A stretch of DNA of 64,000 nucleotides from Cymodocea nodosa (GCA_036874045.1 CM072343.1:2314001-2378000); one strand, 5' to 3'; counted from the first letter of the stretch, positions 21,677-34,791 are shown. Numbers and translations are program-made. Notes: generated by a model not told the origin, from the letters alone.

Positions 21677-24600
21677 TTGCAGGACTACATGGACAAGAAA
21701 GCTCAAACGTCCAAGTGGATCATTGATAGTGGTTGCTCAAAGCATATGACAGGTAAGAAAAGACTTCTGGAATCTATTAAATCAATAAATTCAGGATCTG
21801 TTAAGTTTGGTAACAATGAAAAATGTAGAATTACTGTCATAGGAAATGTTGCATCTGAAAATGGAAAAATAGAAAATGTTCTTCATGTAAATGGTTTAAA
21901 ACAGAATCTGCTAAGTGTAGGTCAATTATGTGACAAAGGTTACAATATACTTTTTACTATAGAAAACTGTTTTATATTACAATAGGATACACATGAAATT
22001 AAATTTACTGGATATAGAAATAACTCAATTTATACTTTGGAATTTCCATATGATATTATATTTAGTGATGCATGTTTAGTTGCTTCTAATGAAGATGAAT
22101 GGTTATGGCATAAAAGATTAAATCATGCAAACATGAGACTTATAAGAAAATTGACCAAACATGATCTTATTAGAGGTGTGCCTAAGCTCAAATTCAAGAG
22201 AGATAAATTGTGTAGTGACTATACAATTGGAAAACAAAAGAAATCAGCACGCAAGAGTATTGAAGACATTGCCACACATCAACCATTAGATCTATTGCAT
22301 ATGGACCTATTTGGTCCTACACAGACAACCAGTTTAGGTGGAAGAAAATATACCTTAGTAGTAGTTGATGATTATACAATATTCACTTGGGTTATTTTCT
22401 TAACACACAAGAATGAAGCTTGTGATAAATTCAAACATCTCTGTATTAGAATTCAAAATGAAAAAGAATCAATCGTGAAGAAGATCAGAAGTGATCATGG
22501 AGGTGAATTTGAAAATTCAGAATTTGAAGAACTATGCAATTCTTTTGGCATACTACACGAATTCTCATGTCCAAGAACTCCTGCTCAGAATAGAGTTGTA
22601 GAGAGGAAGAATAGATTAGTACAAGAAATGGCAAGAACAATTTTTAATGCATCTGATCTACCAAAGTCTCTATGGGCTGAAGTTGTAAATACTACATGTT
22701 ATTCAATAAACATAACTCATCTTAGACCTATCCTACATAAGACACCTTTTGAACTATGGTATGGTAAAATACCAAATGTTGGATATTTTAAGGTCTTTGG
22801 ATCAAGATGTTTTGTGCTTAATACAAAGGATCAAAAGGACAAATTTGATGCAAAATCTGATCCTACTTTACTTGTTGGATACTCTTCAAGAAGCAAGGCC
22901 TACAAGGTCTATTTTGAACATGAAAGAAGAGTAGAAGAGTCAAAAAACGTATTCTTTGATGAAGGTATGGTAGGAAAATTGAAGAGGCTAACAATAGATA
23001 GTGAAAGTGAAAGTGAAGCAACAAATCAGAAAATTCCTTAGAAAAAGGATAGTTCATCACTACCTACATCTATTGAGACAGAAAAAGCATGGAAGACAAA
23101 GTTTGAAGATCCCATTGGGCAAATTATTGGGAATATAAATTAAGGTGTTCAAACAAGAAGCAAAATTCAAAATATTTGTAATTATTGTGCTTTTGTGTCT
23201 GAACTTGAACCTTCAACAGTTGAAGATGCCTACAATGATGAATACTGGATTATGGCCATGCAAGAGGAACTAAATCAGTTCAAGAAAAATGAAGTCTGGA
23301 ACTTGATTGAAAGGCCCATCGAAAAATCAATTATTGGTACTAAATGGGTGTTTAAGAACAAACTTGACAATAATGGTAGTATTATCAAAAATAAAGTTAG
23401 ACTTGTTGCTCAGGGATACAACCAACAAGAAGGAATCAACTATGAAGAAACTTTTGCACCTGTTGCAAGACTTGAAGCAATTAGAATGTTATTTGCCTTT
23501 GCAAGCAGTATGAAAATCAAGCTTTATCAGATAGATGTTAAAAGTGCATTTCTTAATGGCATTCTACAAGAAGAAGTATATGTAGAACAACCACTAGGTT
23601 TTGAAGATGAAGAAAATCCAAACCATGTATACAAACTGAATAAAGCTCTCTATGGTTTGAAGCAAGCACCACGTGCATGATTTGATAAACTAAAGAGTTT
23701 CCTTCTTGAGAATCAGTTTAACATAGGAACTGCAGACAACACCTTATTCATCAAATCTGAAGGTTCTCATATGTTAATTATTCAGATCTACGTGGTTGAT
23801 ATCATTTTTGGTGCCACACATGAGAATCTATGTCATGATTTTCAAATCTTAATGAAGAATGAATTTGAGATGAGTCTTATGGAAGAATTAAAATTCTTTC
23901 TAGGATTGCAAATTCATCAACTTAAGCATGGCATTTTCCTGAATCAAGAGAAATTTTGCAAAGAGATTCTCTTAAAATTTGGTATGGATAAATCCAAAGT
24001 AGTAGGTACTCCTATGAACTCAAATGAAAAACTTGATAAGGACATTTCTGGCATTCTAGTGGATCAAAAGAAATATAGAGGTATGATTGGATCACTACTG
24101 TATCTAACAGCCAGTAGACCAGATATAATGTTTAGTGTTTGTACTTGTGCAAGATATCAAGCCTCTCCAAAAGCATCACACTTAAAATTAGTTAAACGTA
24201 TATTTAAATATCTATAGGGTACTAAAGAGTTTGGCTTATTTTATTCTTCACAGAATCAATTGATTTTAGCATGATACAGTGATGCAAATTATGCAGGATG
24301 CAAATCAGATCGAAAAAGCACTAGTGGGACATGTCAGTTGCTTGGTCATTCACTTGTTTCTTGATTCAGCAGGAAACAAAACTCTATAGCTCTATCCACC
24401 ACTGAAGCTAAATATATGGCAACAGACCTATGTTGTGCACAGATCTTATAGATGCAACAAACACTAACAGATTATAAGCTAAATTTTCAGAATACCATTA
24501 TTTACTATGATAGTAGTAGTGCCATCAATCTCTCTAAAAATACAGTTCTACACTCTAGAGCAAAACATATCGAGATTAGGCACCACTTTTTAAGAGACCA

Positions 24601-24739
24601 TGTTGAAAAAGGTCATATTTCCTTAGAATATGTCTCTACTAAAGAACAACTTGCAGATATCTTCACCAAACCATTATCTGAAGTTGCATTTAATCATATT
24701 AGACGAAATTTAGGGATTTGTTCTTTATATGATTTATAA
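21677..24739 (+). pseudogene. Copia B pol: protease, integrase, RT, RNase H (dead)
   Basis: Domains in order: protease WIIDSGCSKHMTG (about 21715-21755); GAG-pre-integrase WLWHKRLNHAN (22100); integrase with LLHMDLFGPT, IRSDHGGEFEN and RVVERKN (the D,D,E residues are present) through 23040; reverse transcriptase with [31 protein letters not shown] and [10 protein letters not shown]; RNase H with SKNTVLHSRAKHIEIRHHFL and QLADIFTKPL at the end. The RT catalytic YVDD is changed to YVVD (23789-23800). In-frame stops at 21984, 23040, 23142, 23680, 24217, 24274, 24364 and 24450 are mostly TAG or TGA where relatives have Gln or Trp. The order PR-INT-RT-RH is copia type. Confidence 0.95.
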
Positions 24740-25077
24740 TTTCATATCTACTCTCCAAGCTCACAACTAGGAGCTTGTTCTACTAGCATCTCTGTTTTGC
24801 AGCAACTTAGACGTTTTGATACTCAACTATAATTGCTCCACCAACTCAGTATCTGTCTTCTCACTTCTTTTTGACAATTGGCAAAAAAGGGGGAGAAATA
24901 TCATATTTTGGTAAGCAAAGCTGCAGTAAAGTAGGGGGAGTGATTTCAGAAAATCAGGGGGAATCTTTAAATTTACATTATTCTACTTTCCTTGTGTGCT
25001 TTTATGTATAGATATATAGGGAGAGAAATACATGTAATACATTGTAAGGTTTTTGCCATTATCAAAAAGGGGGAGAT
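24740..25077 (+). other. Copia B 3' leader with multiple polypurine tracts
   Basis: Purine runs AAAAAAGGGGGAGAAA (near 24885), AGTAGGGGGAGTG (24932), CAGGGGGAATC (24955) and AAAAAGGGGGAGAT ending at 25077. The last directly precedes the LTR TG. Several PPT-like runs before the 3' LTR are a known Sirevirus feature. Confidence 0.85.
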
Positions 25078-26722
25078 TGAAAGGACCTTTAGATTTTGAT
25101 AATGCAAAAATCAATGTAAGGTTTTGAATTGTATTTATCAGGATTAGTCTATACAGCAAAAAGATCAGAAGACAGACAAATCGAAGCAACAAACATGTGG
25201 CAGTAAATCTCAGAATATGCTGCTACAGAAAATTGAATAGTTAAGAGGTGTAATTCTCAGGTTAAGTGAAATTGAATGATCAGATAGTTAAAGAGTTAAC
25301 TATCCGAAAGCTTAAAGGACTTTTCGGAGAGTTACAAGTATAACTATCCAAAAGTTAAGTCATTTAATAAACCATGTGTAGAAATACTGAATGGAAGCTT
25401 AAAGGACTTGTCGGAGTGTTAGATAACTATCTGAGTTTTCTTTTCGGAGAGTTAGATAACTATTCGAGTTTTTCGGTAAGTTACAGGTATAACTTTTCGG
25501 AACTTAAGTCATCCTATTACGCACGTGCAGAATAGAGAAGTCGGCAGTCAAATGCTTAAAGGAAAAATCGGAGAGTTAGATAACTATTCAAAATCTTAAA
25601 GAGAGTTTCGGTGAGTTACAAAGATAACCATCCGAAACTTAAGTTATTGACTTTTCCATGTGTAGAATTCCAGAAAGAAGCTCAAATATGTTTTCGGAGA
25701 GTTAGAAAGTTAACTATCCGAAATCCTAAAGCGTTTCGGTGAGTTACATAGATAACCATCCGAAACTTAAGTCAATGAATTTCCCATGTGCAAAATTCTA
25801 GAAAGAAGGGCAAATAAGTTTTCGGAGAGTTAAAAAGATAACTATCCGAAATCCTAAAGCATTTCAGTGAGTTACAGGGATAACCATCCAAAACTTAAGT
25901 CAGCCTTTATGCACATGCTGAATTAAAGCAATCGAAAAGTTAACAGAGACAAACTATCCGATTGGTATATAACTGTTCGGTGAGTTATAGTTATAAGTAT
26001 TCGATTGAATGATAGCTCACAGTAAATATTCTGGAATCCTACCTAGCAGTAAAGTTTAAGTGATCTTTCGGTGAGTTACAGATACTCTTCGGAGAGTTGC
26101 ACAGCTAACTATCTGAAAGGATAGGAAAATCGGTAAGATATCTTGAAACGATTTTCTAAACGGTAACTTACCGTATTGGGACTAGAGTCTAATCAAGTAC
26201 AGTAGAATACATCCGTTGGAAGAAAATATGGTCGTTGTACATATCAGGTATATGTACAAAATACAAACAACGGATTTAAGTAGCATTTTGCTCATACCTA
26301 TACTTACACCAAGCTCAACAGAACAAAAGCTTTAGAGATCAAATCATCTTCAACATTTGTAGATCAAATTGAAGAAGTTCATCACGCATTCAACTCTATT
26401 GTTCACAAGATAATGTTTACTGAAGTACACAGAATAAAACTTTAGTGAAAGGATTGATTGAAGCTTCGACAAGGAAGCTCAAGTGAATGGTTAGTTGGTT
26501 CTTGCTTAAACCTTAAAGCAAGTGATTGTAAGTTTGCAAGAGTTTAGTGAAGCCCAAATATCCCTTCGGAGTGGACTAGCCGTTAGTGGTGAACCACCTA
26601 AAAATCTCTGTGTGATTTCCTTATTGTATGCTTGCTATCACTTTACATTAAACTACCTCTAAATTGTTAAGAAACAAATTTTTACCATTCACCCCCCTCT
26701 GGTAAGCCTTAAGGTCCTAACA
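25078..26722 (+). repeat. 3' LTR of copia B (1645 bp)
   Basis: Starts TGAAAGGACCTTTAG and ends AAGGTCCTAACA. The region 25270-26110 is built from repeats of about 120 bp, each with a TTTCGGAGAGTTA/TAACTATCCGAAA hairpin, a TTTCGGTGAGTTAC half-hairpin, ACTTAAGTCA and CACGTG-like words. It inserted into minus-strand family A sequence that starts at 26723. Confidence 0.92.
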
Positions 26723-27399
26723 ACATCTTCTAAATTTTCGTTACTTTCTTGATGTTCTTGTATATCATTTTCGTGATTATGATCTTCAACTATTTTTAGT
26801 TTTAAATTGCATTCTTTAAATTCTATTGCATTGGTATTTTCTTTTGTTTGTATGTCTTGCAAATTTTGTAGATCTATAACATTAAAGTTTTCATTTGTGT
26901 TTTCCTATTGCATAACTTGTAATTTCATTGCAAATCCATCCAATGCATTTAGTTTTCTTTCTAGATCATCTAATCTCATTGCATTCAATTTTTAATCAAT
27001 TTTCATTATGGTTTTTTTAGTTTCGTAAATAATATCAATTTTAGGTTTTGAAGATGCTTCCTTATAGTTTAATTGGTTGACTTCTTGTTGCTGACACATA
27101 TATTGTTCCAATTTGTCCATGTTTTGCTCTAGGCTACGCTCTAGTCTATCATACCTATCCTAAATTTCCTTGTCTCTCATCATATTACACATTCTAAGCT
27201 GACTATTAGTTGGGTAAACTATAGGATTCTCATACTTAGATCTATTATAGTGAAGATAATTCATTTGTTGTTCATGTGATCTAACTATCTACAATCGTCT
27301 CAGTTTCAAACAATCAAAAATGTCGTGACCTTCCAAATTGTAGAATTCACATATGCTAACTACAAGTTTTAGAAATCTTTGAGCATAAGCATATGCCAT
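26723..27399 (-). pseudogene. Gypsy family A 5' ORF (zinc knuckle and coiled coil), copy at A4
   Basis: Minus strand, ATG at 27397-27399 giving MAYAYAQRFLKL and a knuckle with one Cys changed near its start (the text reads as I.EFYNLEGHD, where the best copy has CEFCNLEGHD). Then comes QQMNYLHYNRSKYENP and a coiled coil with several LE.NMDKLEQYMCQQQ-type heptads, and PKIDIIYETKKTIMKID. There are in-frame stops. It is cut at 26723 by the copia B LTR. No capsid domain precedes the knuckle. Confidence 0.8.
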
Positions 27400-27481
27400 A
27401 TTCTCAATTATAGAAGAAAACACACAACACTCCTCTTGCTATTTAAACAAAACCACACTCACAGTTGCTTAGCTTCTCAAT

Positions 27482-27499
27482 CCCCAGCAACGGCGCTAG
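27482..27499 (-). other. Primer binding site of family A element at A4 (tRNA-Asp-like)
   Basis: On the minus strand this reads CTAGCGCCGTTGCTGGGG, close to TGGCGCCGTTGCCGGGGA, the tRNA-Asp site typical of Athila and Tat gypsy elements. A second, more diverged copy lies at 27541-27557 inside a duplicated LTR end. Confidence 0.8.
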
Positions 27500-27505
27500 A
27501 AAACT

Positions 27506-29579
27506 TGTATTGATGTGAAAGGTTAGATCAAACAACTGGTCCCCAGCAACAACGTTAGAAAACTTGTCTATTAGGTTTGTTAACTTCTGTTTTTACTTGT
27601 TTAATTTGTCTTTAGGCTTATATCAATAATTACTTTTAGAAGTAAACTAACAACCTTTCACAATAATTAGATATTCATTCCAATTTGTATTTTAACTATA
27701 AGTGCACAGTGTGTATTGTATTTGTGTGCAAGTACAGGTCGATCCCACAAAGATTGAGTAAGAATTGTATACTGTTCCGGTTTTAATAATGGAATTTATG
27801 TGTTTAGTAAGCACTCCATTGAGTTACAATTAACACAACAGACCAAGTTTGTGGAGTTATGGCTAACTCAACGGACAAATCTCGTGGACTTAAGTTAACT
27901 CCATGAGTCTATCTTTCCAGTTTAATACTGCTATTTACAGAGGAATTCGGCCAACCATTGGGCGGTTCCATAGATTGTAAATAGCATCAATTAAGCTCTT
28001 TAATGTTAGTTAACATTAGATTTATCATTAAGCAACACTAACATTCAGATATTTCAAATAGTAACTATTAAAATCTTTAAGTATCTGCAATGAATCAATT
28101 TTAGTAAATTGTAAAACTATTTTCTATTTTCTAAATTAAACAAACATAAAACATTCACAATATTGACAATGATAACATTACTCATGATACAAAACAAACA
28201 ATACAACACTTAAATACTAAATATAAACACAGATAAGTTGTTGTTTTTGATATTTTTATTTTGATATGTTCATGAAAATGGGCGAAAGGTGAAATGTAAA
28301 AATCTCTATCGATAGTAAAAACTTCTGTCACTACATGCGACGCGGTTACACCATTGAAAACTTAATCACTTACAATCCTACCTCCTCTCCCTATAGAATC
28401 GCAAGTCTAGAATTGCAAAATGATCTCCTCTTCAGCATACTGGCATCAACTCAAAACCAAGGCTAAATGCTTTATGATCACTTGAGATATGAGTTGGTGC
28501 TTGGTGAAAATGGCTTCCCTTCCTACAACGCGATCACTTCTCACAATGGTTGTCAAGCACTGTGTTTGACTCGGAATCGACCCGACATCAAGAAAGTATC
28601 CTCACAAACCTCTGATGGTTGGTGATTATGATGATGTTGGTGATTTTTGGTGATGGTGTGGATGCTTCAATGAACTTCCAACACTACCTATAGTTAGCAT
28701 GATCCTCCACCTATGCACACACTGCTAACCACACTTTCTTCATTTTTCTCCTCTTCTTTTATATTTCTTCAGTAGTAACTACTTCTACTTAGATGATCGG
28801 TTGGATTTCCTTCACTCATATCAACGATGGTGATTTCTTCTTCCTTCCACGAGTGAATTTTTACGTGATGCGTGCAATCATGGTTTTCCTTCGATTGTCC
28901 TATTTCTGTAACTGCTACAGTGGCATATTAGAAAATAAATGGTCCGTGGAGTTACAGATAACTCAACGGACTTACTTCGTTGATTTAACTATAAAACACG
29001 TGCAATAAAGAAATAAGCTGCTAACATAACACGTTACCTTAGTGTGTATTTATGTAACTCAATGCATATAGTTATGCTAACTTAACAAGTTAAACATGTG
29101 CATCTCACGTGATATACTAAAGCATTTAAAATTCAATACGTGCATAATTCTAACTTAACAAGTTCAAATATTTCGGATACTTACAAACCTAACTATTCGA
29201 TGCCTAGATGCATTTCGGATAGTTAACAGATAACTTATCGAAAATCCACTTAAGTTATGCATAAGGTTTCAACATGTGTACTCCAGGAAATAATAAAATA
29301 TTCTTCTATCGTTAAAAGCATAACTGTCCAGTACATGCAATATAACTCTCCAAAATAATAGAAAATTCGGATACTTAAGAATTTCACAACCTACAATTCC
29401 TCGACAATTCAGAAATGTACTAAATTAACATTAATTCCCCTAAATTTCGTAGATTCCTTCATTAAAGCATATAACAATGCAATTATAACATAATGACTTA
29501 ATTCTTATATGATAAGCTAAATATTATGCAATTAACCATCATTTAATCATTAATATTATGCACTTTTTCATTCTAAACA
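27506..29579 (-). repeat. Family A 5' LTR (A4, 2074 bp)
   Basis: Minus strand, starting TGTTTAGAATG at 29579 and ending ATCAATACA near 27506. It carries an extra LTR-end/primer-site piece (27506-27565), so it is slightly longer than other copies. U3 hairpins lie near 28940-29250 (for example TTTCGGATAGTTA at 29213-29225). It is inserted within the zinc-knuckle ORF of another family A element (29580-29805). Confidence 0.9.
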
Positions 29580-29805
29580 CTCTCAACATATCACACATTC
29601 TATACTGACCATCAGTTAGGTAAACTATAGGATTCTCATACTCAGATCTATTATAGTGAAGATAATTCATTTGTTGTTTATGTGATCTTACCATTTGCAA
29701 CTGTCTTAGTTTCAAACAATTAGAGATGTCGTGACCTTCCAAATTACAGAATTCACATATGCTAACTACAGGTTTCAGAAATCTTTGAGCATAAACATAT
29801 GCCAT
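29580..29805 (-). pseudogene. Gypsy family A zinc-knuckle ORF, copy at A5
   Basis: Minus strand, ATG at 29803-29805: MAYVYAQRFLKPVVS, then CEFCNLEGHDISNC, a clean CX2CX4HX4C zinc knuckle at residues 17-30, then RSHKQQMNYLHYNRSEYENP. It is open until it is broken at 29579 by the LTR A4 inserted into it. In normal Athila gag such a knuckle follows the capsid domain; here it starts the ORF, about 80 bp after the primer site. Confidence 0.85.
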
Positions 29806-29882
29806 ATTATCAATTATAGAATAAAACACACAACACTCTCTCTACTATTAAAACAAAACAACACTCACAGTTGCTTAGCTTC

Positions 29883-29904
29883 TCAATCCCTGGCAACAAT
29901 GCCA
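29883..29904 (-). other. Primer binding site of family A element at A5
   Basis: On the minus strand TGGCATTGTTGCCAGGGATTGA, matching the tRNA-Asp type site with a few changes, 7 nt from the LTR end at 29912. Confidence 0.85.
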
Positions 29905-29911
29905 GAAGACT

Positions 29912-31895
29912 TGTTTGTGGTTGTTAACTTCTATTTTTAAACTTATTTAATTTGTCTTTATGCCTATATCAATAATTACTTTTAAAAGTAAACAAACAAC
30001 CTTTCACACAAATTAGATATTAATGCCAATTTGTATTTTAACTATAAGTGCATAATGTATATTATATTTGTGTACAAGTATAGGTTGATCCCATAGAGAT
30101 TAAGAATTGTGTATTGTTCCTATTTTTATATTGGAGTTTATGTGTCTTTAGTTAAGCACTCCGTTGAGTTACAGTTAACACAACGGACTAAGTTCGTGGA
30201 GTTATGGTTAACTCTACAGACTGACCTCGTAGACTTAAGTTAACTCCATGAGCCTATCTTTCTAGTTAAATACTGCTATTTATAGAGGAATTTAGCCAAC
30301 CATTGGGCAGTTCTATAGATTGTAAATAACATCAATTAAACTCTTTAATGCTAGTTAATATTAGATTTATTATTAAGTAATATTAACATTTAGATATTTC
30401 ACACATTAACCATTAAAATCTTTAAGTATTTGGAACGAATCAATTTCAGTAAACTGTAAAATTATTTTCTATTTTCTATTTTCTAAATCAAATAAACATA
30501 AAACATTCACAATACTAACAATGATAACATTAATCATGATACAAAACAAACAATACAACACTTTAATACTAAATGTAAACACAGATAATTGGTTATTTTT
30601 GGTATTTTTGTTTTGATATGTTCCTGAAGATGAATGAAAGTTGGAATGTAAAAATCTCTATTAACAATAAAAACTTCTATCACTATATGCGATGTGATTA
30701 CACTACTAAAAACTTAATCACTTGCAATCATGCCTCCTCTCCTTATAGAATCGTGAATCCAAAATTGTAAGATGATCTCCTCTTCAGCATACTGGCATCA
30801 ACCTGAAACCAAGGCTAGAAGCTTTACAATCTCTTGAGATATGAGTCGGTGCTTGGTAAAAATAGCTTATCTTTCCGCGACGCGATCACTTCTCATAGTG
30901 GTTGTCAGGCACCGTGTTTGGCTCGGAATCGACTCGACATTAGGAAAGTATCCTCACAGACTTCCGATGGTTGGTGATTATGGTGGTGGTGTGGAGCTTC
31001 AAGGAACTTCCGATGCTACTTGCAATTAGCATAGTCCTCCACTTCTACACACACACACTTCTTCGTCTTTCTCCTCTTCTTTTATATTCTTTTTGTCGTA
31101 ACTGCTTCTACTTAAATGAATGATTGGATTTCCTTCATTCATATCAACGATGGTGATTTCTTCTTCTTTCTATGAGTGAATTCCTACGTGATACGTGTAA
31201 TCGTGGTTTTCCTTCGAATATCTTGTTTCTATAACTACTATAGTGGCATATTAGAAAATATATGGTCTGTGGAGTTACAAATAAGTCAACGGACTTACTT
31301 CGTTGATTTAATTATAAAACATGTGCAATAAAGAAATAAGCTGCTAACATAACACGTTACCTTAGTGTGTATTTATGTAACTCAACGTGTAGAGTTATGC
31401 TAACTTAACGAGTTAAATATGTGCATCTCACGTGATATACTAAAGCATTTAAATTCAACATGTGCATAAATCTAACTTAACGAGTTCAAATAATTTAGAG
31501 ACTTACAAACCTTAACTATCCAATGCCTAGATGCATTTCGGATAGTTAGTAAATAACTTACCGAAAATCCACTTAAATCATGCATTAAGGTTTCAACATG
31601 TGTATTCTAGGAAATAATAAAATATTCGTTTAAAACATAACTGTTTGGTACATTAAATATAACTCTCCGAAATATAGAAAATTTGGATACTTAAGAATTT
31701 CACAGCTTGTAATTTATCAACAGTTCAAAAATGTACTAAATTAACGCTAATTCTCTGAAATTATGTAGATTCCTTCATTAAAGCATAAAATAGTGCAATT
31801 ATAATATAATGGCTTAATTCTCATATGATAAGCTAAATATTATGCAATTAAACATCATTTAACCCTTAATATTATGCACTTTTTCATTCTAAACA
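29912..31895 (-). repeat. Family A 5' LTR (A5, 1984 bp)
   Basis: Minus strand, TGTTTAGAATG at 31895 down to a CA end at 29912. It shares the whole structure with A2, A4 and A7: U3 with hairpin and G-box words (31260-31620), a TATA-like ATATAAAAGAAG in reverse near 31075-31090, and the R-U5 part at 30600-31030. It lies directly against a copia E LTR fragment at 31896, which it probably entered. Confidence 0.9.
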
Positions 31896-32201
31896 TTAGT
31901 CATATAAAAGAATTTAAATAGTTATCCATCCATGCGTAAAAACTAAAACAATTATCTAACTTTTCGACTTTTCTTTATTGAATGTACATGGAAAATACGT
32001 AAAAATTTAAAACATTAAAAACACATGTGTAGATAACTTAACTATACGAGTTTTTAACATAACTCTTCGACTAACTCAAAACATTAACTTATAACTATAT
32101 GACTTTTCAAAATACGTTAACGCCTAACTGTGCGATTGATATACTTAGACTTATTTATAGACTTAGTAAAAACATTCATCATTAAAATAAAATTCCTAAC
32201 A
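31896..32201 (-). repeat. Copia E LTR fragment (E2)
   Basis: Minus-strand start TGTTAGGAATTTTATTTTAATG at 32201. Matches 45475-45872 of the copia E LTR, including the CATCCATGCGTA word and AACTATACGAGTTTT. No polypurine tract lies to its right, so this is a 5' LTR or solo LTR end. Confidence 0.8.
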
Positions 32202-32314
32202 CTTTTCAATTCACAGGAATTTGGACTTTTTATTTCTTTTATTTTTGAACTTTTTGATGTATACAAACACCCCCTTACTTCAAGAGCTAGGAGTTAAAGT
32301 GAAGAACACATCGT

Positions 32315-32570
32315 AGTTGTTATGTGACAATAAAGGGACCTTGGCCCTTATCCATAAACCTGATTCTTCATACCAAGTCAAAAACGTATGGAGCTTGATT
32401 ACCACTTTGTGAGGGAAAAAGTAGCTTCAACTTCTCTATGCACAAGGTTTATCCCTTCAACTATGCAAGTGGCTGATCTCTTAAGCAAGGTTGTTACAAT
32501 CAAAAAGCTAAATGATTTTCTTCCCAAACTTGGACTTGTAGAAAGAGGAAGTTTGAGGTGGTGGTAAAAA
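32315..32570 (+). pseudogene. Copia element F, RNase H C-terminal fragment
   Basis: In two frames the sequence reads CDNKGTLALIHKPD and then KRMELDYHFVREKVAS, followed by MQVADLLSKV, PKLGLVERGSLRWW and a stop. These are the end-of-pol motifs of a different Ty1/copia lineage (KHMELDCHFVREK, ADIFTKAL, KLGL). It has a frameshift near 32390. No LTR could be assigned to it. Confidence 0.75.
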
Positions 32571-34600
32571 GCAATGTCTTACATCTATGGCATGTGTGAT
32601 GGTTTTATTTGCCCATCCAATTTATGTTGTTATACTGCTAGTCTTTAGGACACATTTATAGTGTTTTTATCATTCATCTATGAACTTTCGACCCTCCTAG
32701 TAGGGGTGAGTTTTTTTACCACAACTAAGAGCCCAAACTAGCTTTTCATCTTCAATTGATTTTTGCCACGCACGAGATGATATGATCATCAGATGTTGGC
32801 ATTCATCATTTGAATTGCTCTACATTACATTAAGTCCTTTGCTTGCTCATGTGCTAGCTTTAGATTTGATAGTCTGATGCGGCTAATTTTGTTTTTCCAT
32901 GTTAACTCAACAAGTCTTCTTTTAAACAAAATGGATTTGACTTTCAGATTGAATGATATTTGATTTTGATTATGTTATCACTATTCCATTTGGTTGCATG
33001 TTCACTCTTGTTGGTGTTCTTTTTTTCAATTTGGCCCTAAAGTTCATTAGATTTCATACTATTTGTAAAGCATGTGTTTAGCTTTTTAGAGAGTCCATGA
33101 TTGATTGAAATAACCTCCAAATGAGGGTTTACAAATTCTAAATTACCCTAGGGTTAGATAGTCTCATGACACCAAGAGCTATCCAACAATCTGATTTTGC
33201 TGATTCCTTCTTCCTTCATTAGTATAACGAGTTATCTTTCAAATGGAGTTGATTTTGCATAGATTGGACTCTCAAATTTACTTAAATTGGATTTTACTTG
33301 CAATATGGCTTGTTTGCCTCTAATTGTTTGATTATATGCTTGTTTTTATCTACGTTTTATTTGTAATCCGATCATCTAATTATACTTATTTTTATACCAT
33401 TTGTAATGCATGAAATAAGCTTTCCAAAGAATACAAGATTGTAGGAATCCAATATTGAGATGGGAATTTAAAGGGCCATAAACTTCTTGGGGCCGAAGTG
33501 TTGCACATGCCTTGACGGTCCTAACAATTTCATGTGAAAGCCCTACATTTAGACATCTGATTTTGGCGCTTACATTTATGTGTGTGCATCTAATTAGTTA
33601 ACTTTAGGATAGAACTGGATTTACCAAATCGAACCATCAGTTTGAGAATTATTATACTTAGAATGCAATGAGGCTATGTAGTGTATTACTAGTGGAACAT
33701 CGATATGCCATCGTGACTATCGATTTCTCCCGGAAAACCTTTGGCATGTCGAGCCATTATCATTTTTATTTTCCTAAGATGTGATGAATAGAATGAAATA
33801 TGCTGTGTTCCTTCCATGCATGTGTATACATTTTAGTGATATTTCTTTGCATGTGTAGAGTATTTGTGGTCGCCATATCATGACATTCCCATGCTACGTC
33901 CATGAACCTCCATATTAAACTTGTATGAAAATACTTGCATTTATATCCACACATGTATGTACTCACTTATCTAAAGAAAAAACCTTTCTAAAATAAAAAG
34001 AAGTTCATTTTTTACAAATACTTATCTTTTAAGCCTTAATTAATAAAATATACTTAGAGTTTTTTAATTAGTAAATCATACTCGAGTTTGATTTTTTACA
34101 TGCAGAATCTCTTTTACTATCATCTAATTCTTTTTACTTTCATTCATCCTTTTTATTTCTTCTTCTCATCTTAGAGTTTCAAAAACCCACCACTCCTTTC
34201 TTCTAAAGGGCTTGAGACTCCTTTTTCTCATAGTTTCTTCTTTAAGGATGCATATTGAAGAGAAATAGTCTTTTTACAGGTAAGTGTAACTCCAAAAACG
34301 TGATGAAGAGAGATGCTCTTTACTCTCTTTTAACTTCTATTGCTACCTGAAAGAGGTGAAAAATAAAGTTTACTAAAGTGATCCATCACTTCATTTTTCT
34401 CCTCCTGTATATTATTTTTAATAAAATAAGATATTGTAGCTGGTTAAATTGATAAAATATGTTGGTATCTTCATATCAAATAAATAAAATTTATTATATA
34501 AAACAAATAAATAGAAATTAAAAAAATCGCATCATTCTAGATACAGGTAACCTCAACTGTCCCACGCATGAGTCATCACACATACACACGTAACGATTTT
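32571..34600. other. Unassigned sequence upstream of AP-4 beta
   Basis: AT-rich DNA with no convincing ORF, LTR boundary or RNA gene on either strand. The first few hundred bases may be the LTR of the copia F relic. GC content rises from about 34620 towards the gene. Confidence 0.4.
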
Positions 34601-34791
34601 TTATAACCTTTTCCCAAAAATGGAAAAATAACTTCAAGGCGTACGTTAGTCGTACCGCCCGCAACGGCGCAGCTCTGCAAATCCTTCCGAGTATCGACTT
34701 GCCACCGGCAAACCCGCAAAGTAGAGAGCACAGAAAAAAAATCCCTCTCCTTCCCTGTTCCTCCGACTTTGCTTGCCTCCTCGTCTCCGCC
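34601..34791 (+). promoter_or_regulatory. Proximal promoter and 5' leader of AP-4 beta
   Basis: A sharp rise in GC content marks the region before the ATG at 34792. It includes CCCGCAACGGCGCAG near 34660 and a pyrimidine-rich leader (CTCTCCTTCCCTG) near 34744-34760. I see no clear TATA box, which is usual for housekeeping plant genes. The transcription start cannot be set from sequence alone. Confidence 0.4.

Noticed and set aside
19449..26722. Copia B as a complete, active element
   Set aside because: The 5' LTR lacks about 1 kb, gag-pol has many stops and frameshifts, and the RT motif is YVVD.
30841..31029. Small ORFs in the R-U5 part of family A LTRs (also at 57132-57320)
   Set aside because: They lie in the conserved leader on different strands relative to the element, are not kept open in all copies, and match no family I know.
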